A program made the translations under genes and the position numbers. The notes under the pieces were generated by a model that was not told the origin of the DNA, searched no databases, and saw nothing but the letters and a program-made list of their open reading frames with translations. From contig NZ_CP118610.1 of assembly GCF_028993555.1 (NCBI RefSeq), positions 4,182,292 through 4,246,291 on the forward strand: DNA of 64,000 bases, given 5' to 3'. The stretch is from Ensifer adhaerens. Lineage in GTDB: Bacteria; Pseudomonadota; Alphaproteobacteria; Rhizobiales; Rhizobiaceae. This document shows, one piece after another, positions 16,386 through 25,408 of this stretch (position 1 is its first letter; each line of letters starts with the position of its first letter).

Positions 16386-16691
16386 TCACTCGAAAACCGG
16401 CCGCATGAAGCTGCGCTCGTAGCTGACGATACAGCGCGTCTTGTCCGCATAGGCGAAGGCTTCCTGGCACTCCGGGTCCTTGGCCATTTCCTGGCGGTAG
16501 CTCTCGTAGGCCGCAAGGCTTGGAAAGCTGAAGAGCGCGAGCGCTACGTTGTTCGCTCCCTCATGTGGCATGAAGTAGCCGTGATGGGCGCCACCCAGGC
16601 GATTGACGAGCGGGATCCAGAGCTTGGCGTAGTGCTCAAACTCGGCGGCCTTGTAGGGGTCGATGATGTATTTCAGGTAGCAGGTGATCAT
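16386..16691 (-). CDS. NIPSNAP-family protein
   Basis: This 101-residue soluble protein has the NIPSNAP pattern: a short beta strand at the start (ITCYLKYIID), a helix with WIPLVNRLGGAHHGYFMPHEG, and ALALFSFPSLAAYESYRQ. The family is a ferredoxin-like dimeric alpha/beta fold of unknown catalytic role. Its ATG overlaps the stop of the upstream DMT exporter gene (16688-16691), so the two are cotranscribed. Direct repeats of TCCGGATCGAAAAC lie just after its end (about 16333-16361). Confidence 0.82.
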   Translation of the reverse strand: MITCYLKYIIDPYKAAEFEHYAKLWIPLVNRLGGAHHGYFMPHEGANNVALALFSFPSLAAYESYRQEMAKDPECQEAFAYADKTRCIVSYERSFMRPVFE

Positions 16692-17602
16692 GCGGCTCTC
16701 CCTTCGCGTTCACGCTTGATAGAAGAGGGGAGGCGAAGTTTCCAGCCCAGATTCATGCCGGCGGCGGCCATAAGGATCGCGACCGAGCCAAGGATCTGGA
16801 TCGGCTGCAGCTGATGGCCGAAGGCGATGCGATCGACGACGATGGCGGCGATCGGGTAGATGAAGGAGAGCGCGCCGGTCATATGCGTCGGCAGCCGCTG
16901 GATCGCGCCGTAAAGCAGCACATACATCAGCCCGGTGTGGATGACGCCGACGGTGACGAGCATCGACCATTGCGCAGCACCTGACGGGGCGGAGCCAGCG
17001 AGCGCCATCGGCGCCAGCATCAGGGTTCCCGTGATCACCTGGATCAATGCGATCAGATGCGGCGGTGTGCCCTTGAGCAGCTTTGTCGCGATCGCGGCGA
17101 TCGCATAGAAGAAGGCGGCGCCGATCGAAAGCGCTACACCGATCAGATAGCTCTCCGGCGCGAAACCATGGCCGGGCTTGGCGGCGACAATCGCCAGCAT
17201 GCCGGCGAAGGAGACGGAGAGCCAGAAGATCTTCGTTGCCGTGATCTTCTCGCCGAGAAACACTGCGCCGAGCCCCAGAAGCATGAAGGGCTGGGTGTTG
17301 TAGACCATGGTCGCGATCGAGATCGATGCGTGGGAATAGGCGGCAAAGAGCAGCAGCCAGTTGACGACGATCGCGATCCCGCCCACGACCGACAGCAGCA
17401 GCATGCGGCGGCTGAAATGCTTCCGGTCGAGCAGGCCGAAGAACCAGGCGATGGCAACGAGCGTGATTGCGCCGAAGACACACCGCCAGAACACCACGCT
17501 GGTCACCGGCTGGCCCGACATCAACACGAACCAACCGATGGTGCCTGAGATCAGCATCGCCGCCGTCATCTCGATGCTGCCGCGCCTGAGTTCCGAGTTC
17601 AT
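16688..17602 (-). CDS. DMT/EamA-family transporter
   Basis: This inner-membrane permease of 304 residues has ten hydrophobic helices in two EamA repeats. The start at ATG 17602 (MNSELRRGS) with GGGGTGG upstream is favoured over 17659. EamA proteins export metabolites or amino acids; the substrate is unknown. The gene is divergent from an Lrp-type regulator at 17735 across 132 bases. That arrangement is typical of a regulator controlling its neighbour, so a role in amino acid efflux is a fair inference. The NIPSNAP gene overlaps its stop. Confidence 0.87.
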   Translation of the reverse strand: MNSELRRGSIEMTAAMLISGTIGWFVLMSGQPVTSVVFWRCVFGAITLVAIAWFFGLLDRKHFSRRMLLLSVVGGIAIVVNWLLLFAAYSHASISIATMVYNTQPFMLLGLGAVFLGEKITATKIFWLSVSFAGMLAIVAAKPGHGFAPESYLIGVALSIGAAFFYAIAAIATKLLKGTPPHLIALIQVITGTLMLAPMALAGSAPSGAAQWSMLVTVGVIHTGLMYVLLYGAIQRLPTHMTGALSFIYPIAAIVVDRIAFGHQLQPIQILGSVAILMAAAGMNLGWKLRLPSSIKREREGRAA

Positions 17603-17734
17603 AGTCGCCACCCCCTGGTTGATGATCCGAGAATAGCCGGCCGGTTCCGCATTTTCCATGGATTGGAAAAGGTGATTGTGCGATAATGCCTAATCTTCGA
17701 AGTTATACTTGTTGTTTCGGCTTACGGTGGCGCG

Positions 17735-18172
17735 ATGTTGGATGAGATCGACCGACGAATCCTCGACATTCTGGCAGCCAATGCGCGGGTGTCTCTGAAG
17801 GAGCTGGCGCAGGAGGCGGGCCTGTCCTCGCCGAGTGCGGCCGATCGGCTGCGCAAGCTGGAAGAGCGCGGCATCCTCGATGGTTTCACGATAGCGCTGA
17901 ACCCGCTGAAGCTCGGCTATCCCCTGCAGGCAGTGATCCGCGTGCGCCCGATGCCGGGCATGCTGCACATCGTCGAACGGCTGATCCAGGATACACCCGA
18001 GATCGTCGAATGCGACAAGGTCACCGGCGACGATTGTTTCATCGCCAAGCTCTTCGTTCGCGACATGACGCAACTCGATACGATCCTCGACCGCATCGCC
18101 GAGAAGGCGCAGACCAACACTTCGATCGTCAAGTCGTCACCGGTCAGGCGCCGGCTGCCGCCCTTGATCTAG
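17735..18172 (+). CDS. Lrp/AsnC-family transcriptional regulator
   Basis: This 145-residue regulator has an N-terminal helix-turn-helix (about 1-60, MLDEIDRRILDILAANARVS then AADRLRKLEERGI) and a C-terminal RAM/AsnC ligand domain (about 65-140). It should sense an amino acid and form dimers or octamers. It is divergent from the DMT exporter at 16688-17602, which is its likely target, and would also control itself through the 17603-17734 intergenic stretch. Confidence 0.9.
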   Translation: MLDEIDRRILDILAANARVSLKELAQEAGLSSPSAADRLRKLEERGILDGFTIALNPLKLGYPLQAVIRVRPMPGMLHIVERLIQDTPEIVECDKVTGDDCFIAKLFVRDMTQLDTILDRIAEKAQTNTSIVKSSPVRRRLPPLI

Positions 18173-18190
18173 TTTTTAGAACTGGGGATC

Positions 18191-18664
18191 TCAGACCCCG
18201 GTCGAGCCGAAGCCACCGGCCCCGCGCGTCGTCTCGCTGGCATTGTCGCTCTCGCGGACCGTGGCTTGCGTAACCGGCGCGATCACCATCTGCGCGATGC
18301 GCATGTCGCGCTCGATGATGAAGTCCTCGTCGCCGAGATTGACCAGCAGAACCTTCACTTCGCCGCGATAGTCGCTGTCGATGGTGCCGGGTGTGTTGAG
18401 GCAGGTGATGCCGTGCTTGAAGGCGAGGCCCGAGCGCGGGCGGATCTGGGCTTCATAGCCTGCGGGCACTTCGAAGATGAAGCCCGTTGGAACGAGAGCG
18501 CGTTTGCCCGGGGTGAGCATGAGGGGCCGATCGGCGAGGACGGCCGCGCGCAGATCCATGCCGGCGGCGCCCGCCGTCTCGTAGGCGGGCAGCTCGAGGC
18601 CTTCGCCATGCGGCAGCCGAACGAGGTTGAGGGTCGGGCGGGATTCGGAAGGGTGCGTGCTCAT
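18191..18664 (-). CDS. dut: dUTP diphosphatase
   Basis: This enzyme hydrolyses dUTP to dUMP and keeps uracil out of DNA. The 157-residue protein has the five trimeric dUTPase motifs: AGMDLRA, the PRSGLA loop, [10 protein letters not shown] with the catalytic Asp, [10 protein letters not shown], and the C-terminal [10 protein letters not shown] arm. The ATG at 18664 is favoured over an upstream extension. It is divergent from prfC. Confidence 0.94.
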   Translation of the reverse strand: MSTHPSESRPTLNLVRLPHGEGLELPAYETAGAAGMDLRAAVLADRPLMLTPGKRALVPTGFIFEVPAGYEAQIRPRSGLAFKHGITCLNTPGTIDSDYRGEVKVLLVNLGDEDFIIERDMRIAQMVIAPVTQATVRESDNASETTRGAGGFGSTGV

Positions 18665-18755
18665 GACCGCATAAGCCGGGCGGCAGACGCCTCGGTCAAT
18701 TGCATAATCGGGGCCGAGCCTGTAAAGGACGCGGCAACTCACAGGATTTTACGAC

Positions 18756-20339
18756 ATGGCTGAAACTCTCACCGAGGCGGTTTCCCGCCGCCGCACGTTT
18801 GCGATCATTGCCCACCCGGATGCCGGTAAGACCACGCTCACCGAAAAGTTGCTGCTGTTCGGCGGCGCCATCCAGCTCGCCGGTGAAGTCAAGGCCAAGA
18901 AGGACCGCATCCAGACCCGTTCGGACTGGATGAAGATCGAGCGCGAACGCGGCATCTCGGTCGTCACCTCGGTGATGACCTTCGAATATGGCGGCAACGT
19001 CTTCAACATCCTCGACACGCCCGGCCACGAAGACTTCGCCGATGACACCTACCGCACGCTGACGGCGGTGGATGCCGCAGTCATGGTCATCGACGCCGCC
19101 AAGGGTATCGAGCCGCGCACGCTGAAGCTCTTCGAAGTCTGCCGCATGCGCGACATCCCGATCATTACCTTCGTCAACAAGATGGACCGCGAGAGCCGCG
19201 ATCCCTTCGAGATCCTCGACGAGGTCGAAGAAAAGCTGGCGCTCGACTGCGCGCCGGTCACCTGGCCGATCGGCCGCTCGAAGACCTTCTGCGGTTCCTA
19301 TCACCTCGCCAACAACACCGTGCGCGGCTCCGACACGCAGGAAATCCCGACCAAGGTCAACGGCCCGGAAATGGCCTCCCATCGCCTGCCGGAAAACGAG
19401 CGCGACGCCTTTACCGACGAGCTGTCGCTGGCGATCGAGGCCTGCAAGCCCTTCGACAAGAAGGCTTTCCTCGAAGGTCACCTCACGCCGGTGTTCTTCG
19501 GCTCGGCGCTGCGCAACTTCGGTGTGCGCGATCTCATCAACGCGCTCGGCGACATCGCGCCGCCGCCGCGCGACCAGGTGGCCGATATCCGCACGGTGCA
19601 CGCGACCGACGACAAGATGACGGCCTTCGTCTTCAAGATCCAGGCCAATATGGATCCGAACCATCGCGACCGCATCGCCTTTGCCCGCGTCTGCTCCGGC
19701 AAGCTGGAGCGCGGCATGAAGGCACGCCTATCGCGCACCGGCAAGCAGCTGGGCCTGAGTGCCCCGCAGTTCTTCTTCGCCTCGCAGCGCCAGCTCGCCG
19801 ACACGGCTTACGCCGGCGACGTCGTCGGCATTCCCAACCACGGCACGCTCCGGATCGGTGACACGCTGACCGAGGGCGAACCGCTGGTGTTTCAAGGCGT
19901 TCCGAACTTCTCGCCGGAAATCCTGCGCCGCGTGCGGCTCGAGGACGCGATGAAGGCGAAGAAGCTGAAGGAAGCGCTGCAGCAGATGGCCGAAGAAGGC
20001 GTCGTCCAGCTGTTCTCGCCCGAGGATGGCTCCCCGGCGATCGTCGGCGTTGTCGGCGCGCTGCAGCTCGACGTCTTGAAGGAGCGCCTCAGCGCCGAAT
20101 ACGGCTTGCCGGTGTCCTTCGAAATGTCGCGCTTCTCCGTCTGCCGCTGGATTTCGTCCGATCAGCCGGCCGAACTCGACAAGTTCGTGACGGCCCGCCG
20201 CGGCGACATCGCCCGCGACCTCGATGGCGACCCGGTCTTCCTGGCGCAGGACAGCTTCTCGCTGCGCTACGAGGCGGAACGCTATCCGGCGATCAAGATG
20301 GTCGCGATCAAGGAGTATCACGTCGCCAAGGCGGCCTGA
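18756..20339 (+). CDS. prfC: Peptide chain release factor 3
   Basis: RF3 is a GTPase that recycles RF1/RF2 from the ribosome after termination. The 527-residue protein has G1 AHPDAGKT (19-26), the switch segment RERGISVVTSV, G3 DTPGHEDF and G4 NKMD, followed by the beta-barrel and the RF3 C-terminal domain (CRWISSDQPAELDKF). The length matches the family. A GC hairpin without a T-run follows the stop (about 20351-20376). Confidence 0.95.
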   Translation: MAETLTEAVSRRRTFAIIAHPDAGKTTLTEKLLLFGGAIQLAGEVKAKKDRIQTRSDWMKIERERGISVVTSVMTFEYGGNVFNILDTPGHEDFADDTYRTLTAVDAAVMVIDAAKGIEPRTLKLFEVCRMRDIPIITFVNKMDRESRDPFEILDEVEEKLALDCAPVTWPIGRSKTFCGSYHLANNTVRGSDTQEIPTKVNGPEMASHRLPENERDAFTDELSLAIEACKPFDKKAFLEGHLTPVFFGSALRNFGVRDLINALGDIAPPPRDQVADIRTVHATDDKMTAFVFKIQANMDPNHRDRIAFARVCSGKLERGMKARLSRTGKQLGLSAPQFFFASQRQLADTAYAGDVVGIPNHGTLRIGDTLTEGEPLVFQGVPNFSPEILRRVRLEDAMKAKKLKEALQQMAEEGVVQLFSPEDGSPAIVGVVGALQLDVLKERLSAEYGLPVSFEMSRFSVCRWISSDQPAELDKFVTARRGDIARDLDGDPVFLAQDSFSLRYEAERYPAIKMVAIKEYHVAKAA

Positions 20340-20408
20340 TTGCTTTCAGTCCGGCCGGCGCCCAAGCGTCGGCCGGCTTCCGGCATCTCAGGTGTTGGAC
20401 CTAAGTCT

Positions 20409-21107
20409 TTACGTCGAAAAGTCGAAACGCGGTGACGAGCGATCGAGCATGGCCATGCTCGGGCGAACGCCCCAGGCTGCCGTCGTCGCTTCATGAAGCA
20501 CGGTCATCAAACGCTCGATATCCTCGACTGCCGTCTCGTGCAGGGCCTCGGCCACAATCAGCGCATGTGTCGTCTGCGGCCGGATCGCCGAATGGCCGCT
20601 CTGCCGGTTGGTCCAGCGTCGGGCATGTGCCCGTCCGTCGGCATCCGCAAAGATCACCTCGCCGAATTCCGGATTTTCCGTTTCCCCCGCGAAGGTCAGA
20701 TAGGTCTCGCTGCCGAGCGCCCGGCGGACATGCAGAAAACCGCTGACGCGTGAGAGGTCGAAGACCGCGATCGGAATGGCGAAGGCGAGCGATGCGGCAT
20801 TGCAGAGATCGATCAGCGGATGGATCGCCGGCAGATTGCCTTCCTTCCTGAAACGTCTGAGCAACGCCTCGGAGGCCGACCGATACTGTGTCGGCTTCAT
20901 CCCCATCTTGGCAAAGGCCCGGCGCCATGCCTGGATTTCCGGCAGATCGCTTTCCGATCCGGCGTCGAGGCGGTCGCCGGCAATCGTCTGGAACTGGCGA
21001 ACATGGTCCCCGAGCGAAACATCGCCGCGTACGCCATCGATGAAGAGCGCGCCGGCGCTGAGTTCCGGAAAATCGCGCCAGATATCGTTTGCGTGCTGGA
21101 AGTGCAT
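20409..21107 (-). CDS. B3/B4 tRNA-binding domain protein
   Basis: This stand-alone protein of 232 residues resembles the B3/B4 editing region of phenylalanyl-tRNA synthetase beta, with the segments PEIQAWRRAFAKMGMKPTQYRSASEAL and HPLIDLCNAASLAFAIPIAV. ATG 21107 has GGAGG upstream. Free-standing B3/B4 proteins are widespread and may edit or bind misacylated tRNA, but the substrate is not established. It is followed at short distance upstream by an EamA exporter in the same direction. Confidence 0.83.
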   Translation of the reverse strand: MHFQHANDIWRDFPELSAGALFIDGVRGDVSLGDHVRQFQTIAGDRLDAGSESDLPEIQAWRRAFAKMGMKPTQYRSASEALLRRFRKEGNLPAIHPLIDLCNAASLAFAIPIAVFDLSRVSGFLHVRRALGSETYLTFAGETENPEFGEVIFADADGRAHARRWTNRQSGHSAIRPQTTHALIVAEALHETAVEDIERLMTVLHEATTAAWGVRPSMAMLDRSSPRFDFST

Positions 21108-21140
21108 GGAGGTCCTCCAAATTGGTGGGGTCATTCTGGC

Positions 21141-22058
21141 TCAAGCCCTCCTGGTGGGTAAGGCGCGCGCTGTTCTTCTACCGGCGCGGATCTGCGGTAC
21201 GGTGAGGCCAAGCACGGCGGCAAGCACGCAGCCGATCCCGAGCAACTGGTGGTCCCCGATCGGCTCGTCGAGCAAAAGAAAGGCGAAGAGCACGGCCGAG
21301 ACCGGCGCCAGTGCCGTGAAGACGGAAGCCTCGGTGCCACTCACTTTTGCCGATCCAGCATACCAGAGCAGGAAGCCGGCAACGGTAGGGATGAGGGCAT
21401 AGTAGACAACCGCAACGATCGCGCCCTGGTCGATCTCTTCAGTCGCATGTGTCTCGAAGAGGGCGGGGATGAGTGACACCGCGAACCCGAGCCCGGCCAT
21501 CAGTGTCGAGAGGGCGAGTGGGGAGACCTCGGCCTTCACGCGTTTGTTGAGAAGGATGAACAGGCCCTCGCAGATGACGGCGCCGAAAATCAACGCGATG
21601 CCGAGCGCAGAATGGCCGCCGCCGTCGCCGGGCTTGAAGATGATCGTGAGCACGCCGAAGGCGGCAAGCGCGATCGCCGCAAGCATCCGGCGGTCGGGGC
21701 GCTCTCCGAGAAGCAGGAAGGCGATCGCTGCGGAAACGACGGGGAGAGTGCCGATCACGACGCCCGCGTTGGCCGCAGATGTCAGGCTCAGCCCGGCAAT
21801 CAGCAGCGTCGTGTAGCCGACGCTGCCGGCTCCTGCCTGGGCGATGAGGATCATCCAGTCGTGCGACCCGAGTTTCGGCCACTGTGTTTTGGTTAGCCGC
21901 ATCAGCAGCAGGAAAAGCGGAAAGGCGATGGCGAAACGCATGGCCGTCGCTGTGAAGGGGGCGAAGCCGGCGGCAATGATCTTGCTGGCGATCACCGTGC
22001 TGCCGACGAGGATCATCGCCAGCGACAGATAGAGGTAGCCCTGAAATTTTTCCGACAT
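21141..22058 (-). CDS. DMT/EamA-family transporter
   Basis: This 305-residue membrane protein has ten hydrophobic helices in two EamA repeats, beginning FQGYLYLSLAMILVGSTVIAS. GGAGA lies upstream of the ATG. It sits between an AraC-type regulator and the B3/B4 gene, all on the minus strand; the regulator ends about 90 bases before it and may control it. Such AraC-EamA pairs often concern efflux of a small metabolite, but the compound is unknown. Confidence 0.87.
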   Translation of the reverse strand: MSEKFQGYLYLSLAMILVGSTVIASKIIAAGFAPFTATAMRFAIAFPLFLLLMRLTKTQWPKLGSHDWMILIAQAGAGSVGYTTLLIAGLSLTSAANAGVVIGTLPVVSAAIAFLLLGERPDRRMLAAIALAAFGVLTIIFKPGDGGGHSALGIALIFGAVICEGLFILLNKRVKAEVSPLALSTLMAGLGFAVSLIPALFETHATEEIDQGAIVAVVYYALIPTVAGFLLWYAGSAKVSGTEASVFTALAPVSAVLFAFLLLDEPIGDHQLLGIGCVLAAVLGLTVPQIRAGRRTARALPTRRA

Positions 22059-22149
22059 GTCCGTTCTCCGTTGCAGTGCCGCGCTTGCCTATGCGCAAAG
22101 TGAGCAATGCGCCGGAGGGGGAGGCGGGTCTTGAACGGAATTGCGGGTG

Positions 22150-23004
22150 CTACTTCCTTGCCTCGGCATAAGCGCCGGGCGAGAGACCGTACTTGCTGAC
22201 GAACACGCGCGTCATGTGGCTCTGGTCGGCGAAGCCGGCGGCGACTGCCGCTTCTGCCAGCGGTGTGCCCTTGCCGATCAGGCGGCGGGCGAGATCGATG
22301 CGGCGCTGCACGATATAGGCATGCGGTGTCAGGCCGACCGATTTCGCGAAGTTGCGCACAAGTTGAAAGCGGCTGAGCCTTGCCTCCGCAGCGAGATCCG
22401 CAAGGGTGATTGCCGCCGTCGGATCGTCGTCGATCATCGTTTTTGCGGCGGAGACTGTGGCCGGTTTTTCGCATCGTTCCGGCCGGCCGGTGGCAAGAAC
22501 GCTTGCGAGCAGCAACAGAAGCCGCTCTTCGCGCCGGATCGTCTCGTCCTTGGCTGTAGGGTCTGTGATTGCCGCAAACAGCATCCGGAACTGATTTGCT
22601 GCCTCCGCATCCGTAAAAGCCGGCGATGCAAACTCGCCGGCGTCCGACCGGCCCTGGCTGATATCTTCGGCGGCGGTGGAGATGACGGAAGGATCGAAAT
22701 ACAGCATGCGCCAGGAGCGCCCGGCATCGCCGATCGGCGCGCCATCATGCACCTCGCCAGGATTGACGGTGATCATGTCGCCGGCGCCGGCCTCGATCAT
22801 GCCGCGGCCGCTGAGCGACTTCTGGGCGCCCTGGTAGATGAGGCCGATGCCGAATTGGTCATGGGTATGGCGGGCGAAGGAATGGCGCGTCTCCGCCTCG
22901 ACCGCGTCTATGCCCGCGGTCGCGCTCTGCAGCATCCTGAATTGACCCCTTGGCATCCGTGCGCCGATCCTTTGCTCAAAGACTTCTACATCCTTCGGGT
23001 GCAT
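22150..23004 (-). CDS. AraC-family transcriptional regulator
   Basis: The product of about 284 residues has an N-terminal cupin-type sensing domain (FARHTHDQFGIGLIYQG, then VNPGEVHDG). The C-terminal AraC DNA-binding domain (about 175-280) has two helix-turn-helices, ITLADLAAEARLSRFQLVRNF and LAEAAVAAGFADQSHMTRVF. The start is uncertain: ATG 23004 is chosen, but 23034 or a later ATG is possible because ribosome binding sites are weak. It is likely to control the adjacent EamA exporter. It is divergent from nasT. Confidence 0.88.
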   Translation of the reverse strand: MHPKDVEVFEQRIGARMPRGQFRMLQSATAGIDAVEAETRHSFARHTHDQFGIGLIYQGAQKSLSGRGMIEAGAGDMITVNPGEVHDGAPIGDAGRSWRMLYFDPSVISTAAEDISQGRSDAGEFASPAFTDAEAANQFRMLFAAITDPTAKDETIRREERLLLLLASVLATGRPERCEKPATVSAAKTMIDDDPTAAITLADLAAEARLSRFQLVRNFAKSVGLTPHAYIVQRRIDLARRLIGKGTPLAEAAVAAGFADQSHMTRVFVSKYGLSPGAYAEARK

Positions 23005-23130
23005 CCCGCCATCGTCCTGACTTCGCCCATTCATTTGGCGATGTGAGTAGAAATTATGCAAAATATAAGTTTGTTGAAACATTAGGCAAAATCTGTTGCG
23101 GAATTTGCTGCGCTGCATCATGATCGAGCC

Positions 23131-23718
23131 ATGACGCACCGGGACCTCACCATTCTCGTGATCGACGAGAACGCCATCCGCGCCTCGATCATCGAGGAGG
23201 GCTTGCATGAGGCCGGCCATCGCAAGGTCACGGTCATCCACGAGGTCCAGCGCATGGCCCGCACCATCGAGAGGCTGAGGCCCGATGTCATCGTCATCGA
23301 TATCGAAAACCCCAACCGCGACATGATGGAGCATTTGTTTCAGCTCACCCGCACCGTTGGGCGGCCGATCGCCATGTTTGTCGACCGTTCCGACACGGCC
23401 TCGATCGAGGCGGCGGTGGAGGCCGGCGTTTCCGCCTATGTCGTCGATGGGCTGAAGAAGGAGCGCGTCAAGCCGATCCTCGACATGGCTGTCAGCCGCT
23501 TCAACGCCTTCAGTCGGCTCCAGCGCGAACTCGCCGATGCCAAGTCGGCGCTGGAGGAGCGCAAGGTGATCGAACGCGCCAAGGGCATCCTGATGAAGAT
23601 GCGCGGTCTCTCCGAGGATGAGGCCTTCGCGCTGCTGCGCCAGACGGCGATGAACGAAAAGAAGAAGATGTCGGAGATCGCGCAAAGCGTAGTGACGGCA
23701 GCGGGCCTGCTGATGTGA
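23131..23718 (+). CDS. nasT: NasT, ANTAR-domain response regulator (nitrate antiterminator)
   Basis: NasT binds leader RNA and prevents premature transcription termination of nitrate assimilation genes; in other bacteria it is held inactive by NasS when nitrate is absent. The 195-residue protein has a receiver-like domain (1-120, with VIVIDIENP around the phosphoacceptor position) and a C-terminal ANTAR domain (about 130-190, with RAKGILMKMRGLSEDEAFALLR). The stop overlaps the first codons of nasS, implying coupling. The leader at 25241-25408 contains an RNA element that fits its expected target. Confidence 0.92.
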   Translation: MTHRDLTILVIDENAIRASIIEEGLHEAGHRKVTVIHEVQRMARTIERLRPDVIVIDIENPNRDMMEHLFQLTRTVGRPIAMFVDRSDTASIEAAVEAGVSAYVVDGLKKERVKPILDMAVSRFNAFSRLQRELADAKSALEERKVIERAKGILMKMRGLSEDEAFALLRQTAMNEKKKMSEIAQSVVTAAGLLM

Positions 23719-23759
23719 TGCGTGCGCTGGCGGCCGAGCGGTCGGAAGGAGACAGTGGA

Positions 23760-25061
23760 GTGAACGTCATGACGACCATCGACAACTCGCGGCCCGGCGC
23801 GGCGATGGGCGAAGGGTTGCCTGCGCCCGTGCGGCTCAGCGGCGAAGGGGCGCGTACGATCCGCGCCGGCTTCATTCCGCTGGTCGATGCCTCCGTGCTG
23901 ATCGCAGCGGCGGAACTCGGTTTCGCCCGCAAGGAGGGGCTGACGCTCGATCTCGTCAAGGACGTTTCCTGGGCCAATGTGCGCGACCGCCTTGCCTTTC
24001 GTCAGTTCGATATCGCCCACATGCTGTCGCCAATGCCGGTTGCAGCCATGCTTGGCCTCGGCTCCAATCCCTCGCCGACGGTCGCCCCGTTCTCGCTCGG
24101 GCGCGGCGGCAATGCGATAACGCTTTCCAACCGGCTCTTCGCCCGCATGCAGGAGGAAGGTGGCCTTGGCAAGCCAGAGGATGCGCTCGCCTATGCGCGT
24201 GCGCTCGCAGCGGTGCTTGCCCACATGCGCAAAAGCGGTGAAGCGCCGCCGACACTCGGCGTCACCTATCCCTTTTCCTCGCACAATTACGAGTTTCGCT
24301 ATTGGCTGGCCGCCGGTGGCATCGATCCCGACCGCGACGTCAGGCTCGTCGTCGTGCCGCCGCCGCTGACTTCGGATGCACTGGCCGCCGGCGCCATCGA
24401 CGGTTTCTGCGTCGGCGCGCCCTGGAACATGGTGGCCTCCGAGCGTGGCCTCGGACGTATCGTCGCCGCCAAGCAGGACATCTGGCCATCCGCGCCGGAA
24501 AAGGTGATCGGCATGCGGCCCGAATGGGCCGAGAGTAACGCCGAAACGGTGTCGCATCTGATCCTGGCGTTCGATCGGGCAGCACGCTGGTGCGACGAGC
24601 CGGATAATCGCGGCACGCTTGCCGAACTGCTCGCCGCCCCCCGCTACATCGGTGCCCCGGTCGAAATCATCCGCCGGGTCCTCGCCGGAGAGTTCACCAT
24701 CGATGCGGCCGGCAACAGGCGTGTAATCGACGACTACTTCGTCTTTCACCGAGACCACGCCAACTATCCACGTCCCGGCCAGGCGTTGTGGATCTACAGC
24801 CAGATGGCCCGCTGGGGGCAGGTGCGGCTGTCGCCCGGGATGCAGGCGATTGCGGCTGCCGCCTATCGCCCCGACCTCTATCGTCGGGCGCTCGGCGAGG
24901 CAGCTGCTCCCGCCGATGCGGATGTTCGTATCGAGGGCGACAGACCAGGCGAGCGCTTCATGGATGGACACGTTTTCGATCCCGCTGACGTCGAGACCTA
25001 TGTCCGTTCCTTCCCGGTCCGCGCTTCGGCAGAAGCCGCTCCCGTCGAGGCGGAGGGCTGA
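23760..25061 (+). CDS. nasS: NasS, cytoplasmic nitrate sensor
   Basis: This 433-residue protein is homologous to the nitrate-binding protein NrtA further on (shared FRYWLAAGGIDPD and DGFCVGAPWN motifs) but has no signal peptide. This marks it as the cytoplasmic sensor that sequesters NasT until nitrate binds. The GTG at 23760 has AAGGAG seven bases upstream and is preferred to ATG 23769 or the overlapping 23715. It is cotranscribed with nasT and precedes the regulated operon. Confidence 0.88.
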   Translation: MNVMTTIDNSRPGAAMGEGLPAPVRLSGEGARTIRAGFIPLVDASVLIAAAELGFARKEGLTLDLVKDVSWANVRDRLAFRQFDIAHMLSPMPVAAMLGLGSNPSPTVAPFSLGRGGNAITLSNRLFARMQEEGGLGKPEDALAYARALAAVLAHMRKSGEAPPTLGVTYPFSSHNYEFRYWLAAGGIDPDRDVRLVVVPPPLTSDALAAGAIDGFCVGAPWNMVASERGLGRIVAAKQDIWPSAPEKVIGMRPEWAESNAETVSHLILAFDRAARWCDEPDNRGTLAELLAAPRYIGAPVEIIRRVLAGEFTIDAAGNRRVIDDYFVFHRDHANYPRPGQALWIYSQMARWGQVRLSPGMQAIAAAAYRPDLYRRALGEAAAPADADVRIEGDRPGERFMDGHVFDPADVETYVRSFPVRASAEAAPVEAEG

Positions 25062-25067
25062 CGATGG

Positions 25068-25230
25068 CGCACCATGTTTGTGCAGAGTCCGGGCGTGAAA
25101 TATGTGCGTCGCACAATAATTCAGCAGATTCTACAATAGCCGCATTTGTGGGCGCCGCATCCGCATCCGCAAATTACGTTTTGAATTCAATCCACTAAGG
25201 CCGCGCAGGCGAACTGGCACGGCCCTTGCT
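25068..25230 (+). promoter_or_regulatory. NtrC-like site and sigma-54 promoter of the nitrate operon
   Basis: TGGCACGGCCCTTGCT (25215-25230) is an exact -24/-12 sigma-54 promoter, with GG (25216-25217) and GC (25228-25229) ten bases apart. About 150 bases upstream, CGCACC-ATGTT-TGTGCA (25068-25084) matches the NtrC dyad TGCACC-N5-GGTGCA at 10 of 12 positions. A further dyad TGTGCG-T-CGCACA lies at 25103-25115. The layout implies activation by NtrC under nitrogen limitation. Confidence 0.85.
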
Positions 25231-25240
25231 TTTCTAGAAA

Positions 25241-25408
25241 TGCTCCGGTCAACGGCGATCGAAGCGAGCTCAAACGCCAGATCGCGTTTGCCAACGACAC
25301 CGACGTCGCAAGGTTTTTGTTCCCGTGGGTTCCTCCCGATCCCGGACGCAATCACCGAGCGGCGTTTTTTTATGTCCGGTTTTTCGACCCGAGCAGAGGG
25401 ACCTGCGC
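25241..25408 (+). ncRNA. Nitrate-operon leader RNA with ANTAR-type antiterminator
   Basis: The transcript from the sigma-54 promoter would carry about 168 bases before nrtA. CAAACGC (25271-25277) and GCGTTTG (25284-25290) form a hairpin with a six-base loop. Four bases later CGAC-ACCGAC-GTCG (25295-25308) forms a hairpin whose hexaloop has A1 and G4, the ANTAR-recognition signature. GACGTCGC (25302-25309) can instead pair, with two G-U pairs, with GCGGCGTT (25359-25366), directly followed by Ts to 25371, forming a terminator. The two structures exclude each other. The first loop (CAGATC) does not show A1/G4. Confidence 0.75.

Noticed and set aside
20351..20376. Terminator after prfC
   Set aside because: CCGGCCG/CGGCCGG hairpin present but no T-run follows; not listed as a feature.
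23760..25061. Second nitrate ABC binding protein
   Set aside because: It is homologous to NrtA but lacks a signal peptide and is coupled to nasT, so NasS is the better call.
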